A stretch of 64,000 nt of DNA from JAJDUF01 sp965214295. Lineage in GTDB: Bacteria > Chloroflexota > UBA11872 > UBA12225 > JAJDUF01. This document shows positions 1 through 9,328 of this stretch, piece after piece. The stretch spans positions 1,178,001 through 1,242,000 of the forward strand of contig OZ243944.1 in assembly GCA_965214295.1 (NCBI GenBank), given 5' to 3'. The position numbers and the translations under genes are program-made. Each line of letters begins with the position of its first letter. Position 1 is the stretch's first letter. The notes beneath the pieces were generated by a model that saw only the letters and a program-made list of their open reading frames with translations, searched no databases and was not told where the DNA came from.

Positions 1-2
1 TC

Positions 3-1697
3 TTCTTCCACTCGGCCGTCGCTGGACAGATTGCCCTAGACAGTTATCCCCCGCACAATCCGTTGGAGCCGGACCATCCGTTCGTCTACCGCTATGCCTA
101 TCACGTGCTGGGCGCGCTCGTGCAAAGAGCGTTGGACATCCCTCCTCCCCCGGCCTTGGCGCTGGTCAATGCGTTTTCGCTGACCGGCGCCGCCGCCCTA
201 CTGATGGCGATTGGGCTGCGATGCTTCCGGAGCTGGAAACTGGGCCTGATTAGCGCGATAGTGTTCGTCTACGGGGGATCCCTCGAGTGGCTGCCAGCCA
301 TCGCTGCGGAATTCTGGCGCTGGTCGGACTTGAGCAGTGGATTGCTCCTCACTTCCGGGATCAGAGCTTTCTACTATTATACCGTGGGGGGGTATTTTGC
401 TGCTGGCAACCCCCTCGATATGCTTTTCTACAATCCATCCATCTCGTTCGGCTATCCGGTGTGGCTGCTGACGGCCTGGCTGTATGTGGAAGCACGGAAC
501 GCTCGTAGCCGACGCGGCTACCTCACCCTCACTTTGGTCGGTGTGTTACTTGCTTTCTTGTTCTCGGCAAACGAAATCCTCTTCGGCGCTTTGGCCGCCG
601 CCATGATTGCAGTCGAGCTAGGGTATTTCTTGCCGAAACTACGTCGGATGCCAGGCGGCCCCGCCGCCCGCCGCCTGGCACTCACACTTGGCCTCGTCGT
701 TGCCTCCCTCATTGGCAATGCTTTCCTCGGCGGGTCCGTTCTCCGAGCTTTCTTCGACCCCGGCGCCGGGACAACGTATGGGCTAGTCATTAACAGCGAC
801 CACCTGGGCCAGATCGTAGGGGCTCCTAGTAAAGGTGGAGCTTGGGCACCCATCGCCAGCAAATCATTCGTCCTCCAATCAGTCTTCCTCTTGCCACTCG
901 GACCGCTCTTGGTTGCGATGGCCTTGGCCAGCGGCGTCGGCGGAGTGATCACCGCGCTCTTTGGCCTCAGTGCTGGTTTCGCGTTCGGCGGTGGCGCCTT
1001 AGTGTATCCGGAGGCATTTCCACCAGACAGCTATCGCTTCAGCCAAGCCGCCTTCTCCATCTGGCCCGCCACTGCCATACTACTCGTCGGAGGGCTCCTG
1101 CAGCGATGGCCTACTGCGACAAAGCTGATAACGCCAGTTGGTGCTAAAGGCTTGTCCAGTGCCCTGGTCCTCGCGCTCATTGGGGGCCATCTCATCTGGC
1201 TGCAGGCGCTGCCCAGTCCGCGGGCATATTCACAGTTGTCTCAGCCTCCACCCGGCCCGGAAGCGGCGGCGGCGGCGGTACTTCGGGACCTCGGCCGGCC
1301 GGCCCGCATCCTGGTTGCTGGTGGGGCAGAATGCTGGGGATGCCTGTATGAAAACAGTCTGCGTGGGCTGATCACTGCTCGTCTACTCGGGTTCAGCGGC
1401 GCCTCGGCGCCCATGGGTTGGACAGCCCGCTGGGCACAACCCCACTTGTATAGCCCTTTCTACGTCCCGGCGGTAAGAACGCTCGACTGGCCAGCAGTGC
1501 AGCACCTGGGGATCGAGTACATCTATGCGGACAACCGCCTGCTGAACCAGTCGCAGCGTGCGGCGCTGGCACAGCGGCTCGCCAGCGGCGAGATTAGTGA
1601 ACATGCGCGCTTTGCGACAGGTAACGGAACCGCTGGGAGCGCTGCACGCCTCTACAAGGTGAGCAGGATAGATCGCCTGGGAGAGGCCCAGCAATGA
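3..1697 (+). CDS. Polytopic membrane protein, GT-C-like, truncated by the left window edge
   Basis: The reading frame is open to the first base of the window, so the true start lies outside. At least 564 residues are visible. A TTG at 63 could serve as a start, but the frame upstream of it (FFHSAVAGQIALDSYPPHN) looks like real protein. The protein has about ten hydrophobic segments and an acidic-aromatic loop near the visible N-terminus (LEPDHPFVYRYAYH), which is reminiscent of GT-C or DUF2298-like membrane glycosyltransferases. The last ~150 residues look like a soluble extracytoplasmic domain (VAGGAECWGCLYENS). The stop codon overlaps the next start as ATGA, so the two are probably translated together. 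The substrate is unknown. Confidence 0.75.
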   Translation, partial: FFHSAVAGQIALDSYPPHNPLEPDHPFVYRYAYHVLGALVQRALDIPPPPALALVNAFSLTGAAALLMAIGLRCFRSWKLGLISAIVFVYGGSLEWLPAIAAEFWRWSDLSSGLLLTSGIRAFYYYTVGGYFAAGNPLDMLFYNPSISFGYPVWLLTAWLYVEARNARSRRGYLTLTLVGVLLAFLFSANEILFGALAAAMIAVELGYFLPKLRRMPGGPAARRLALTLGLVVASLIGNAFLGGSVLRAFFDPGAGTTYGLVINSDHLGQIVGAPSKGGAWAPIASKSFVLQSVFLLPLGPLLVAMALASGVGGVITALFGLSAGFAFGGGALVYPEAFPPDSYRFSQAAFSIWPATAILLVGGLLQRWPTATKLITPVGAKGLSSALVLALIGGHLIWLQALPSPRAYSQLSQPPPGPEAAAAAVLRDLGRPARILVAGGAECWGCLYENSLRGLITARLLGFSGASAPMGWTARWAQPHLYSPFYVPAVRTLDWPAVQHLGIEYIYADNRLLNQSQRAALAQRLASGEISEHARFATGNGTAGSAARLYKVSRIDRLGEAQQ

Positions 1698-2998
1698 GCC
1701 GCCCTCCAGCACACGCTGACCTGCGCTTTCTCTCCCTCGCGGTCGCGGCCGTAGTGACGGCGTGGGGGGCCGCGACGTGGGACCGCACCGGCGAATCATT
1801 TAACATCCCTACCTTAGCCGAGCAGTTCCGGGTCGTGGTAGGCACTGCGGCCTTACTGACTGTCTGGACACTCTATCGGCCACGACCCGCGTTGCACCGA
1901 GCGTTCAGGACTAGCAGGGCCGCACGCCTGTACTTCACTGGCGGAGTAGTATGCTTGGCCAGCTTTGCAGCGTGGCGGCTTATAACCGGTCTGGAGGCTT
2001 GGACCGATATCCCCGCTCCATCGTCTACGATCAACACAATCCCGTTGCCGCTCACCATGGTGGTGCAACTCTCGATCGTGGTGGGCATTGTGGCCATACT
2101 GACCGTCTGGATACTCTATCGGCCGCGATCCACGCTACGAATGAGCGGAGAGGTGCCCTCCGCTCCACCCCTCCGCCGAGCGTTCGGGGCCAGCACCGCG
2201 CGCTTGTACCTCACCGGCGGGCTGATATGCCTTGCCAGCTTTGCAGCGTGGCGGTTGACAACAGATCCTGGAGGTTGGCCCGATATCCATATCCCCTTGC
2301 CTGCGATCGACACAACTGCACTGGCACTGCCGGGAGAGAGAAAACCACGTGTCTTGGTGCGAGAGTGGCTCCTTGAGGACCAGGCAGAAGCCCTCGACAT
2401 CATAGTTGGGCTGACTTGGCTGAAAACACACCCTCCGCCATGGGCGATTACCTTGCAGATTCACCAAGCGGGCCAGGAGCGCGGTGCCATCTGGCACCGC
2501 ATCTATACGATACCGCCGTTGCCAACCAATGAGGACATGCCATACACACTCCGGCTGCCTCTTCCGGAGCGTCACCTATTTGGCCCGGAGCCGGTGCTAT
2601 TGCACATCTTTTTTCCCGAGACACGTAGCATCAGAGTCGCTCTCTTCTCGGACGCAACACAGTATGCGGACGAGGCTGGGGTTCCACGCGCGGCGATACT
2701 GGTTGATGATCCAAAGTTAAGCACCAAGATTCCAATTATGCGACTCGTGCGTCGGCCGTCACCCTTGTGGTGGTTACTAGAACAGGTTGGGATGTCACGC
2801 TTGGGTAGTTTTATGCATGTCACCCATTTGACTTTTGGGGCGGTCGTAGCCGCTGCTGTGGCAGGGATAGGCATGCACATCCTGGGTGCCGGTCCTTGGC
2901 AGCGAGCCGTCGCGGCCGGGGCTGGGGCCGTGCTCGGTCTGAGCGCGATAGCATCCCTGACTAGCATTAGGATCGGCTCCCTGGTGCTGGCCTCCTGA
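1694..2998 (+). CDS. Membrane protein of unknown function with an internal duplication
   Basis: The ATG overlaps the previous stop by four bases (ATGA), which indicates translational coupling. The 434-residue product has several membrane segments near the N-terminus, a soluble middle and two membrane segments at the C-terminus. Two stretches, about residues 50-107 and 130-198, are copies of each other: both contain TVW-LYRPR, then a charged loop, then RLY-TGG--CLASFAAWRL, then W-DI. The likeness also shows in the DNA (1856-1890 against 2098-2132, and 1933-2012 against 2210-2289). The duplication therefore looks fairly recent. The middle region (KPRVLVREWLLEDQAE) lacks a motif I recognise. The operon context suggests a cell-surface or envelope role. 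Confidence 0.7.
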   Translation: MSRPPAHADLRFLSLAVAAVVTAWGAATWDRTGESFNIPTLAEQFRVVVGTAALLTVWTLYRPRPALHRAFRTSRAARLYFTGGVVCLASFAAWRLITGLEAWTDIPAPSSTINTIPLPLTMVVQLSIVVGIVAILTVWILYRPRSTLRMSGEVPSAPPLRRAFGASTARLYLTGGLICLASFAAWRLTTDPGGWPDIHIPLPAIDTTALALPGERKPRVLVREWLLEDQAEALDIIVGLTWLKTHPPPWAITLQIHQAGQERGAIWHRIYTIPPLPTNEDMPYTLRLPLPERHLFGPEPVLLHIFFPETRSIRVALFSDATQYADEAGVPRAAILVDDPKLSTKIPIMRLVRRPSPLWWLLEQVGMSRLGSFMHVTHLTFGAVVAAAVAGIGMHILGAGPWQRAVAAGAGAVLGLSAIASLTSIRIGSLVLAS

Positions 2999-3034
2999 GC
3001 GGGGAGGGGGCAAGCACACCCGCACCGGATCGGT

Positions 3035-3967
3035 ATGAGAACAGCCATGCTAGTGAAGCTGCTCGCGCAATTGTTGGTGAAAATGCTGACCGCGATGACG
3101 GACCGCCAAGCAGTGCTGTTCGTCGTCGGATGTATAGTGGTACTAGCCACGCTGCGGATAGTCACCTGGCACCCCTTGGCCCATGGGCCACGTCCCCTGC
3201 TCCTGCAGGGACTCCTCATCGCGGCGAGTATGGCCCTTCTCGCGGCTGGCTGTACGGCCCTGGCCACCAAGCGCGGGTACTGGGCCGTGGTCATCGCGCT
3301 CATGGCCTTCGGATGGGGTGATCTCATGCACTACGCACGCCTGGTTCAGGTATCCGGTGACGTAGTACGTCGCGGCCCGGAAGCCCCGCTCGAACGGCCG
3401 GTATCAGCAGAGCTACTGGCCACGTGGCTGCGGGTCAGCCCGGGTGCTACTGTCAAGCACGATGGCGATGCTATCGAGGCGCGTCTCGCGCCCGGAGAGA
3501 CAGCCTTTCTGGAGCTGCCGGCCCAGCCACCACGCAACAGTCTCCTGCTCGCCGGGTTCACACCGCACGCGCTGCAATTCCAGATTCCTACGCTGGTCAT
3601 CGAATGGAGCGCTACGGCCACGCTCCAAGGGGATTTTCTCTTTCTGTTCGACGCCGGTAGCTGGCATGTCCAGTCCCGTCCGTGGGGACTCACCATCACC
3701 ACACAGGATCGCAGTACCGGCGCCTTCACAACGGAAGATCACCAATTTGTCGAACAATACGGCGAGCCGCATCAGTGGCGTGTCGAGCTTGGCCCGCACG
3801 ATGCAACCCTGTTCCGCGATAACGTGGTCCTCTGGCGCGCGACGAATCTCCCTAGTCGGGAGTTCGTACGCATCGGTGAGACCCGGTCGGATGAGCTTCA
3901 CGGTGGCACCCTGCGTATAGAGCAGCTTCGGGTATGGTGGGAGTGGCCCAGGCGCGAGCCGCAATAG
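3035..3967 (+). CDS. Membrane-anchored protein with a predicted beta-sandwich C-terminal domain
   Basis: The 310-residue product starts with three hydrophobic segments (about residues 25-45, 55-75, 80-100). A beta-rich soluble domain follows from about residue 130. It alternates short hydrophobic strands and ends with RIEQLRVWWEW, the pattern seen in laminin-G or DUF1080-like jelly rolls (for example EWSATATLQGDFLFLFDAGSW and VELGPHDATLFRDN). It lies 36 bases after the previous gene on the same strand and probably belongs to the same unit. A sugar- or surface-binding role is only inferred. No enzyme motif is visible. Confidence 0.65.
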   Translation: MRTAMLVKLLAQLLVKMLTAMTDRQAVLFVVGCIVVLATLRIVTWHPLAHGPRPLLLQGLLIAASMALLAAGCTALATKRGYWAVVIALMAFGWGDLMHYARLVQVSGDVVRRGPEAPLERPVSAELLATWLRVSPGATVKHDGDAIEARLAPGETAFLELPAQPPRNSLLLAGFTPHALQFQIPTLVIEWSATATLQGDFLFLFDAGSWHVQSRPWGLTITTQDRSTGAFTTEDHQFVEQYGEPHQWRVELGPHDATLFRDNVVLWRATNLPSREFVRIGETRSDELHGGTLRIEQLRVWWEWPRREPQ

Positions 3968-4043
3968 TGCCCGGCTGACCTTGCCATGCTACTACCTCAC
4001 GCCATAGTCAGGTGGCATTGTTTCATACCCCTGCGGCTCGCGC

Positions 4044-5954
4044 TTACCACCGCAACCCGGGCGCCCACGTCAGCAGAACCACAAAGTGGTACTGCCCGAA
4101 TACGTCAGCCAGACTCACGGCCAGTTGAAAGATGACGAGCGCCGCTAGAGCGCATCGTGCAGTCCAGGTTGGCCAGTTCCTGGCAGTTGGCCTCCCGGCC
4201 GCGTTCCGCGACCACCACTGCGTCACTGCCTCGCCGACCCTCCGGCCGAGGAACCAGACGCCCTCTGCAGCGGCAAGATACAGCACCGGATAGACCCAAT
4301 AGATGTAGCGTGGGGTGAACGGGGCCGTCGTGATTTGACTGGCAGCCACGCCAGCGCCCAGACCGGCAACCAGCACCGCCGCGTACCACTGTTGCCGACG
4401 AGGACGCGCAACAATGATCCCTACCAAGCCAGCGAACAGGAGTGGGTAGTAGAACCCTCCCACGAGACCACCGATAAGCTGATATCGTGACAGATCAGTG
4501 AGCAGTGGCTGCGGTATCTTATCCCAGAACTCCAGCCAATTGGACAGTGTTAGCTGGAATCCCACATACCCCATCGCCGCGTTGATGCGAGGATCGAAAG
4601 GCAGCCCCCCGATCTTGCCTACTATTTCCCACAGCCGTGACAAAGCAACGGCCATGGCTGCCGCAAACAGGATGCCCCACCATGCTGCCCGGCGCAGCAC
4701 GAACATACCCATCCAGCCGAGGACTACTTGTGGGACGATATAGAACAGACCGGTAACTCCGACCAGCCAGCCGAAAGCCAGCCGGTGCCTCACCGACGAG
4801 CCTCCCCAGCTGGCGATGCGCCAGTGGCTTGCGACGGCAAGCACGATCGCAACCCAGGACAGGCCCACTACGTAAGACATGGGCGTAGCACTCCAGTAGG
4901 TGAGGCCCTGACTCGTCGCCGTGAGTAAAGCCGCAGCGATGGCTCGTGGCCCATCGCCAAAGAAGGTACGGCCGAGGCTCCACACGGCTATGCTGGCGAT
5001 CCACCAGAAGAGACCGTTGATGAACAGCGCGGCCGGGTAATAGCCGAGCACGGAAGCCGCGAGCGCCAACAGATAGCCATACCCGGCCCGATCGTCATTA
5101 GGCCCACCAAGCTCCTGCCCGGAGGCAGCTTCACCACTGAAAGCCATCGCGAGCGGCACTACCTCGTTCTGCACTTCCAGATAGACGGGAACGCCCCCCA
5201 GAAAGCTTATGTACCCCTCGGCGTGTGTTAGGGCGGCTGGAAAGCGTGTGTGGTGGAGAGCAGTAACGTGAGGACTCCGGGGTCCCGCGTGGGCCAGTAT
5301 TTCAACCGCAACCACAAGGGCCAGTAGGCCCGGGACACTCCAACGCCGTAGGTAATCACCGAGCCGCAACCCTGAACCGGTTTCCGCGGCGCGGTGCGCG
5401 GCTGCACTAGAGCGGTCGTCTGACGGGGGCGGTGCAGTCGCAACTCGCCAACTGGCTGGCCGCCACCGCCGTAGGCTACGCCAGAGACCATCCAGTACTG
5501 CCAGGAGAAGATAACTGCCGGCAAAGAAGGTCAGGCCTAGGTTAAGCCATGCTTCCAGGGTGAGCCTGTACCAGAGGGCCGAAACGGTAGCACCCTCGAC
5601 TGCAACCCCCAGTGCAATCACGAGCGGGCCGGACCGCCCTCGAATCCGCTGCCCGGACTCGCCGCCGATGGTAACCAACAGCACATAGCTCGCGATGAAC
5701 AGCACGAGCACGATGCTCAACCAGCCCCCGACGGAATCCAGCTCGTGCCAGACCATGACGGCAGCCCCACCCCAGAGCGCAACCACCAAAGCGGTCAGGA
5801 GGCGGCGGGGGTGTCGGACACGCAGCGACTGCACGTGGCTCACCAACCGACCGTTCAACCGCGACCAAGTGCTCACCAGAGCCACACCACCGATTTCCAT
5901 AGGATTGTGCGGCTCTGGCGAGCAGGACAACAGAGTCATGCTACTCAGTACCAC
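4044..5954 (-). CDS. Polytopic membrane protein, GT-C glycosyltransferase-like
   Basis: This is a large integral membrane protein of up to 636 residues with roughly twelve hydrophobic segments. A loop after the fourth or fifth helix (HAEGYISFLGGVPVYLEVQN) and the general layout resemble membrane glycosyltransferases of the GT39/GT83 type. A clear catalytic DD or DE in the first loop is not obvious. The start is uncertain. A GTG at 5954 overlaps the upstream gene by ten bases, while ATG codons at 5939 and about 5900 are alternatives; none has a strong ribosome binding site. It is convergent with the plus-strand cluster before it and follows 5945-6790 on the same strand. Confidence 0.7.
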   Translation of the reverse strand: MVLSSMTLLSCSPEPHNPMEIGGVALVSTWSRLNGRLVSHVQSLRVRHPRRLLTALVVALWGGAAVMVWHELDSVGGWLSIVLVLFIASYVLLVTIGGESGQRIRGRSGPLVIALGVAVEGATVSALWYRLTLEAWLNLGLTFFAGSYLLLAVLDGLWRSLRRWRPASWRVATAPPPSDDRSSAAAHRAAETGSGLRLGDYLRRWSVPGLLALVVAVEILAHAGPRSPHVTALHHTRFPAALTHAEGYISFLGGVPVYLEVQNEVVPLAMAFSGEAASGQELGGPNDDRAGYGYLLALAASVLGYYPAALFINGLFWWIASIAVWSLGRTFFGDGPRAIAAALLTATSQGLTYWSATPMSYVVGLSWVAIVLAVASHWRIASWGGSSVRHRLAFGWLVGVTGLFYIVPQVVLGWMGMFVLRRAAWWGILFAAAMAVALSRLWEIVGKIGGLPFDPRINAAMGYVGFQLTLSNWLEFWDKIPQPLLTDLSRYQLIGGLVGGFYYPLLFAGLVGIIVARPRRQQWYAAVLVAGLGAGVAASQITTAPFTPRYIYWVYPVLYLAAAEGVWFLGRRVGEAVTQWWSRNAAGRPTARNWPTWTARCALAALVIFQLAVSLADVFGQYHFVVLLTWAPGLRW

Positions 5955-6790
5955 ACGGCTAACACTTGGTTATCCTGGTCATGCACTCGCAGCTCGATCA
6001 GCCAACGACCCGGTTGGCGCCCGGGAGTATCAGGGTCCACGTCCACAGAGTACTCGTCCGGCCCATCAAGCAGCGCACTGGCGTGTGCGCCGGCTCCCGG
6101 CGGCCGGAAGTAGTGTGCTGCCCCTAGTCTTGGCGTCCCGTTTCCTTCCGTAGGCGAGGCCGGGGCTACAATGACCTCCCAAACCGATTGGTTGCGGACG
6201 GCTGACCAGGGTACCGGCAGCCGATACCAGGGCAGCGCGCCGCCGTTGAGCTGGGGGGGGCCTTGCAGCCGTCCCAGCAAGTGTCCGTCCCAGACGACGT
6301 TGAGTACTGTACCCGATGGTAGCTCTGCCGATATGTATAAGTAGAGTCTGGTGCCGGGTTGCTCCAGTACCTTGACACTAGCGTCGCTCCGGTCCAAAGC
6401 GAGGCGATGTCGTGCCCGGACCTCTGGTCTATCCAAAGCAACGTCCCACTGTGGCGACGCCAGGTCCGCTTGCCGGACCGGCAGCACTGCTTGCGCCAGA
6501 GTAAGCGTCAATATCCCCCCGGACACTGCGAACGCAGCCCGCAGGCCTCCCACAGAAGCGGCAGCGATGCTGGCTACCGGTACGAATGTGGCCACGAAGA
6601 AGACGCCAAAGAGAGTACGCACCGGAAAGGTCGGGGCACGGACAAGCAGGATGAGCACCATGAGGAGCGGCAGCACACCGGCGGCAAGTACCAGTGGGTG
6701 TGACTTACCCCATTTCAGGAGCGGACGTGCGACGTGGGTAAGTCCTACCATAGCTCGGTCATCTCGTCGGCTGGCGAGCAGCGGGGGCAT
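5945..6790 (-). CDS. Membrane-anchored protein with a beta-rich extracytoplasmic domain
   Basis: The 281-residue product has an N-terminal membrane region of three helices (about residues 30-110). A soluble domain follows with alternating strands (TRLYLYISAELPSGTVLNVVW; QSVWEVIVAPASP; GRWLIELRVHDQ), which looks like an immunoglobulin-like or jelly-roll fold. It has the same build as the gene at 3035-3967 (membrane helices followed by a beta domain), and both sit next to a large polytopic protein. Its stop overlaps the following gene. A run of eight C on the coding strand lies inside the gene near 6253-6260. An internal ATG 13 codons in is another possible start. Function unknown. Confidence 0.65.
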   Translation of the reverse strand: MPPLLASRRDDRAMVGLTHVARPLLKWGKSHPLVLAAGVLPLLMVLILLVRAPTFPVRTLFGVFFVATFVPVASIAAASVGGLRAAFAVSGGILTLTLAQAVLPVRQADLASPQWDVALDRPEVRARHRLALDRSDASVKVLEQPGTRLYLYISAELPSGTVLNVVWDGHLLGRLQGPPQLNGGALPWYRLPVPWSAVRNQSVWEVIVAPASPTEGNGTPRLGAAHYFRPPGAGAHASALLDGPDEYSVDVDPDTPGRQPGRWLIELRVHDQDNQVLAVWY

Positions 6791-6795
6791 ATTGT

Positions 6796-6901
6796 CCTCA
6801 GGCCAAGCGCAGGGGTAGCGGTAGGTCCAGGGCTTGGGCGAGGGCTAGCAACGGCTCCCAAACTGCTCGAACGGGTAGATGCATCCCCTGCACGCGGGCA
6901 T
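6796..6901 (-). pseudogene. Relic of the 3' end of an ldh-family dehydrogenase gene
   Basis: This 106-base stretch aligns without gaps to the last 106 bases of the ldh gene (8245-8350). The reading frame is kept to the same TGA. The relic reads ARVQGMHLPVRAVWEPLL and then continues identically through ALDLPLPLRLA, where the intact gene reads ARARGTHLLGRAVWEPLQ. Differences cluster towards its 5' end. It therefore appears to be the tail of a diverged second ldh copy. The sugar dehydrogenase gene at 6912-8213 lies exactly between the two copies. Confidence 0.75.
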
Positions 6902-6911
6902 CTCACAGGGA

Positions 6912-8213
6912 CTAAGTCCCGGCAGTTGACAAGCGAAAAATCCGGCCGTTCCAGTCGAGCACGTACAGCTCTCCGTCTGGACCCTGGCCGAAAGAGGTGA
7001 CTACTCGGCGCCCCGGATCCCGGGATAGTTCTGTCTGCTGCCAGGCTCCATCGCTGGTCGGCGTGAGGACACGGATACTGCCGAAACAATGATCACCAAA
7101 CACATAGCTCCCGACCAGGCCAGGCAGACTGCTCCCTCGATAGACGTACCCACCGATGATAGCGCATCCCTCCGTGTGTGGATACTCCGCAATCGGAAAC
7201 ACGAGCTGCGACCTATCTATGCTGGCTACCCTCTTACCGCCTTCATCCGGGGCGAGCCGGTACATGCCTTCGTAGAAGTTCCAACCGTAGTTCTCCCCAC
7301 CACGGCTCGATGCGGCCTGGAGGTTGATCTCCTCCCTCTTGAACATCCCCACATCAGCGATATAGAGGTCGTCAGTTTGCGGATCAAAGGCGAACCGCCA
7401 TGGATTGCGTAGACCGTAGACCCAGATTTCCTGGCGTCCCCCGGCTTGACCAACAAACGGATTACTCGGCGGGATCACGTAAGGGTAATCGCCATGTACG
7501 TCGAGGCGAAGAATCGCGCCGAGCAAGGACATAGTGTTTTGGCTATTGCCTGATTCGTCTCCGTAGGCTGGCCCACCATCTCCAAGTCCGATGTAGAGGT
7601 AGCCATCTGGGCCAAACACGAGCAGGCCTCCATTGTGCTCCGGCGTAGGCTGGTCCACTTGGAGGATGATTGCCTCGCTAGCGGGGTCCGCGATATTGGG
7701 ATCATTAGTCACTCGATAGCGAGCAACCACTGTATCACCCGCTGTATCCGTGTAATACACAAAGAAGTAGCCATCGCTCGTGAATGTCGGGCTGAATGCT
7801 ATACTAAGCAGACCTTGCTCTCTTCCTTCGGCACCGACTTTATGGCGTAAGTCGAGAAACAGCCGGGCGCGGCGTACACCATCTTGCAGGATCGCAATTG
7901 TCCCCGCTTTCTCGACAACGAACAACCGACCGCTTTGATCCCCTGGGGCAAAGGTGAGATACACCGGAATATCGAACCCATCTGCCACGATCACAAGCAT
8001 GTAGTCGCCCGGGCGCGGCAGCCTTGAGTCTGTTCCCGAGGAGGCATCTTTTGTTGGGCTAGTGGCAGAAACCGCGGTTGCCGACCCACTACCGGCTACT
8101 GGTGCGATAGTCTCGTCCAGACCGGGCGCCCTGGTATCAGAACCGGTCGCATCACAAGCTACACAGAGCACAAGGAGAAACCAGAGGTACAACCACCGCA
8201 CGATCATCAGCAT
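6912..8213 (-). CDS. PQQ-dependent sugar dehydrogenase (glucose/sorbosone dehydrogenase family), lipoprotein
   Basis: The 433-residue product begins with a lipoprotein signal: a hydrophobic stretch followed by the lipobox LCVAC, so it is predicted to be anchored outside the membrane. After a Ser/Thr-rich linker the beta-propeller carries the family landmarks in order: SGRLFVVEKAGTI, LLSIAFSPTF, FFVYYTD, PEHNGGLLVFGPDGYLYIG, LGDGG, LGAILRLDV, NPFVG, YGLRNPWRFAFDP, YIADVG, REEINL and YGWNFYEG. These match soluble aldose sugar dehydrogenases (YliI/HHIP-like) that oxidise sugars with PQQ. The start ATG follows AGAGGACGG. It is flanked by the two copies of the ldh 3' end, which suggests it was inserted or left behind by a rearrangement. 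Confidence 0.88.
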   Translation of the reverse strand: MLMIVRWLYLWFLLVLCVACDATGSDTRAPGLDETIAPVAGSGSATAVSATSPTKDASSGTDSRLPRPGDYMLVIVADGFDIPVYLTFAPGDQSGRLFVVEKAGTIAILQDGVRRARLFLDLRHKVGAEGREQGLLSIAFSPTFTSDGYFFVYYTDTAGDTVVARYRVTNDPNIADPASEAIILQVDQPTPEHNGGLLVFGPDGYLYIGLGDGGPAYGDESGNSQNTMSLLGAILRLDVHGDYPYVIPPSNPFVGQAGGRQEIWVYGLRNPWRFAFDPQTDDLYIADVGMFKREEINLQAASSRGGENYGWNFYEGMYRLAPDEGGKRVASIDRSQLVFPIAEYPHTEGCAIIGGYVYRGSSLPGLVGSYVFGDHCFGSIRVLTPTSDGAWQQTELSRDPGRRVVTSFGQGPDGELYVLDWNGRIFRLSTAGT

Positions 8214-8246
8214 TCCGTCCTCTCATACCAGCCGCCGCGGCCAGCC

Positions 8247-9287
8247 TCAGGCCAAGCGCAGGGGTAGCGGTAGGTCCAGGGCTTGGGCGAGGGCTTGCAA
8301 TGGCTCCCAGACCGCCCGACCGAGTAAATGCGTGCCCCGCGCGCGGGCCATGCGCTCCAGGCGAGCGGCGCGCTCCCCAGGATAGAAGATTTCCGCGACC
8401 CCAGCCTGTCTAGGGGTGGCCTTGATCCGGTGGATATGGTCTTCCACGCGCTGGGCAAATTCGGCTGGCGGCAGGAACAGGCCAGGATCGAACACGAGCA
8501 GGAAATGTCCCACTTGCCCCTCGGCACCACTCGCTGGCCCATAGCCGGCACCGGTGAGCACGGCCCCTAGGATTTCCGAGACCAGCGCCAGCCCATACCC
8601 TTTGTGCTCGCCGAGCGGCAGGAGCGATCCGAGCAGCGCCGCCGCCGCATCCGTCGTGGGGTTGCCGTCCTGGTCAAGTGCCCAGCCCTCCGGGAGCGGT
8701 CGGCCCTCCTCGGCGTACATTCTGACTTTGGCGAACGAGGCGGACGGCGCAATGTCCAGCACAATGGGATCGCGCCGCCCGGCGGGAATACCAAAGGCCC
8801 ACGGATTATTGCCCAGCACGCGCCCCAGCCCCCCGGTGGGCGCCAGGATCGGTTTTGCGACGGCGGTACAGAGGGACAGGTATCCGGCGCGCGCTGCTCG
8901 CAGGACGTAATGCGCCGGAATGAAGAGGTGGTTGGAGTTCCGTACCCCGGCCAGTCCCACCCCGGTAGCAGCCACCTTTTGCAGGCACCGCTCCAGACCA
9001 AGCGTCATCGCCAACGGGCCGTAGCCGCTGTCAGCATCAACGAGCACGCTCACCGGCGTCTCGCGGATGACGCGGATCGCCGCCTGCGCGTTGACCGGGC
9101 CGCCATGGGTGGTGGTCTTGTACGCGAGCACCAGGCGGACGCCATGGCTGTCGTGTCCACGCAGGTCCGCCTCCACGGCAACGGCGGAAAGCACCTGGGC
9201 CTGCTCAGGGGCAACACCCTGAGCAATGAAGACTTGGGTACAAAACTCCTCCAGATCGGGAATCGCGATACTGCGGGCGTCGTCCAT
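8247..9287 (-). CDS. Ldh family (malate / L-lactate / ureidoglycolate-type) NAD(P)H dehydrogenase
   Basis: The 346-residue length is normal for the family. Visible signatures are GHDSHGVRL near residue 50, GLAGVRNSNHLFIPAHY (the conserved N-H motif), GNNPWAFGIP, PIVLDIAPSASFAKVR, LPEGWALDQDGNPTTD and PLGEHKGYGLALVSEIL. Family members reduce 2-oxo acids to 2-hydroxy acids with NAD(P)H; substrates include malate, L-lactate, ureidoglycolate and 2,3-diketogulonate. The substrate here cannot be read from the sequence. It lies in a minus-strand run with a FAD amine oxidase and a semialdehyde dehydrogenase, consistent with small-acid catabolism. Its last 106 bases are duplicated at 6796-6901. Confidence 0.88.
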   Translation of the reverse strand: MDDARSIAIPDLEEFCTQVFIAQGVAPEQAQVLSAVAVEADLRGHDSHGVRLVLAYKTTTHGGPVNAQAAIRVIRETPVSVLVDADSGYGPLAMTLGLERCLQKVAATGVGLAGVRNSNHLFIPAHYVLRAARAGYLSLCTAVAKPILAPTGGLGRVLGNNPWAFGIPAGRRDPIVLDIAPSASFAKVRMYAEEGRPLPEGWALDQDGNPTTDAAAALLGSLLPLGEHKGYGLALVSEILGAVLTGAGYGPASGAEGQVGHFLLVFDPGLFLPPAEFAQRVEDHIHRIKATPRQAGVAEIFYPGERAARLERMARARGTHLLGRAVWEPLQALAQALDLPLPLRLA

Positions 9288-9328
9288 AGAAGCGTTCCTG
9301 GCTTTCGTCAGCCTCCAGCCATCAGCCC

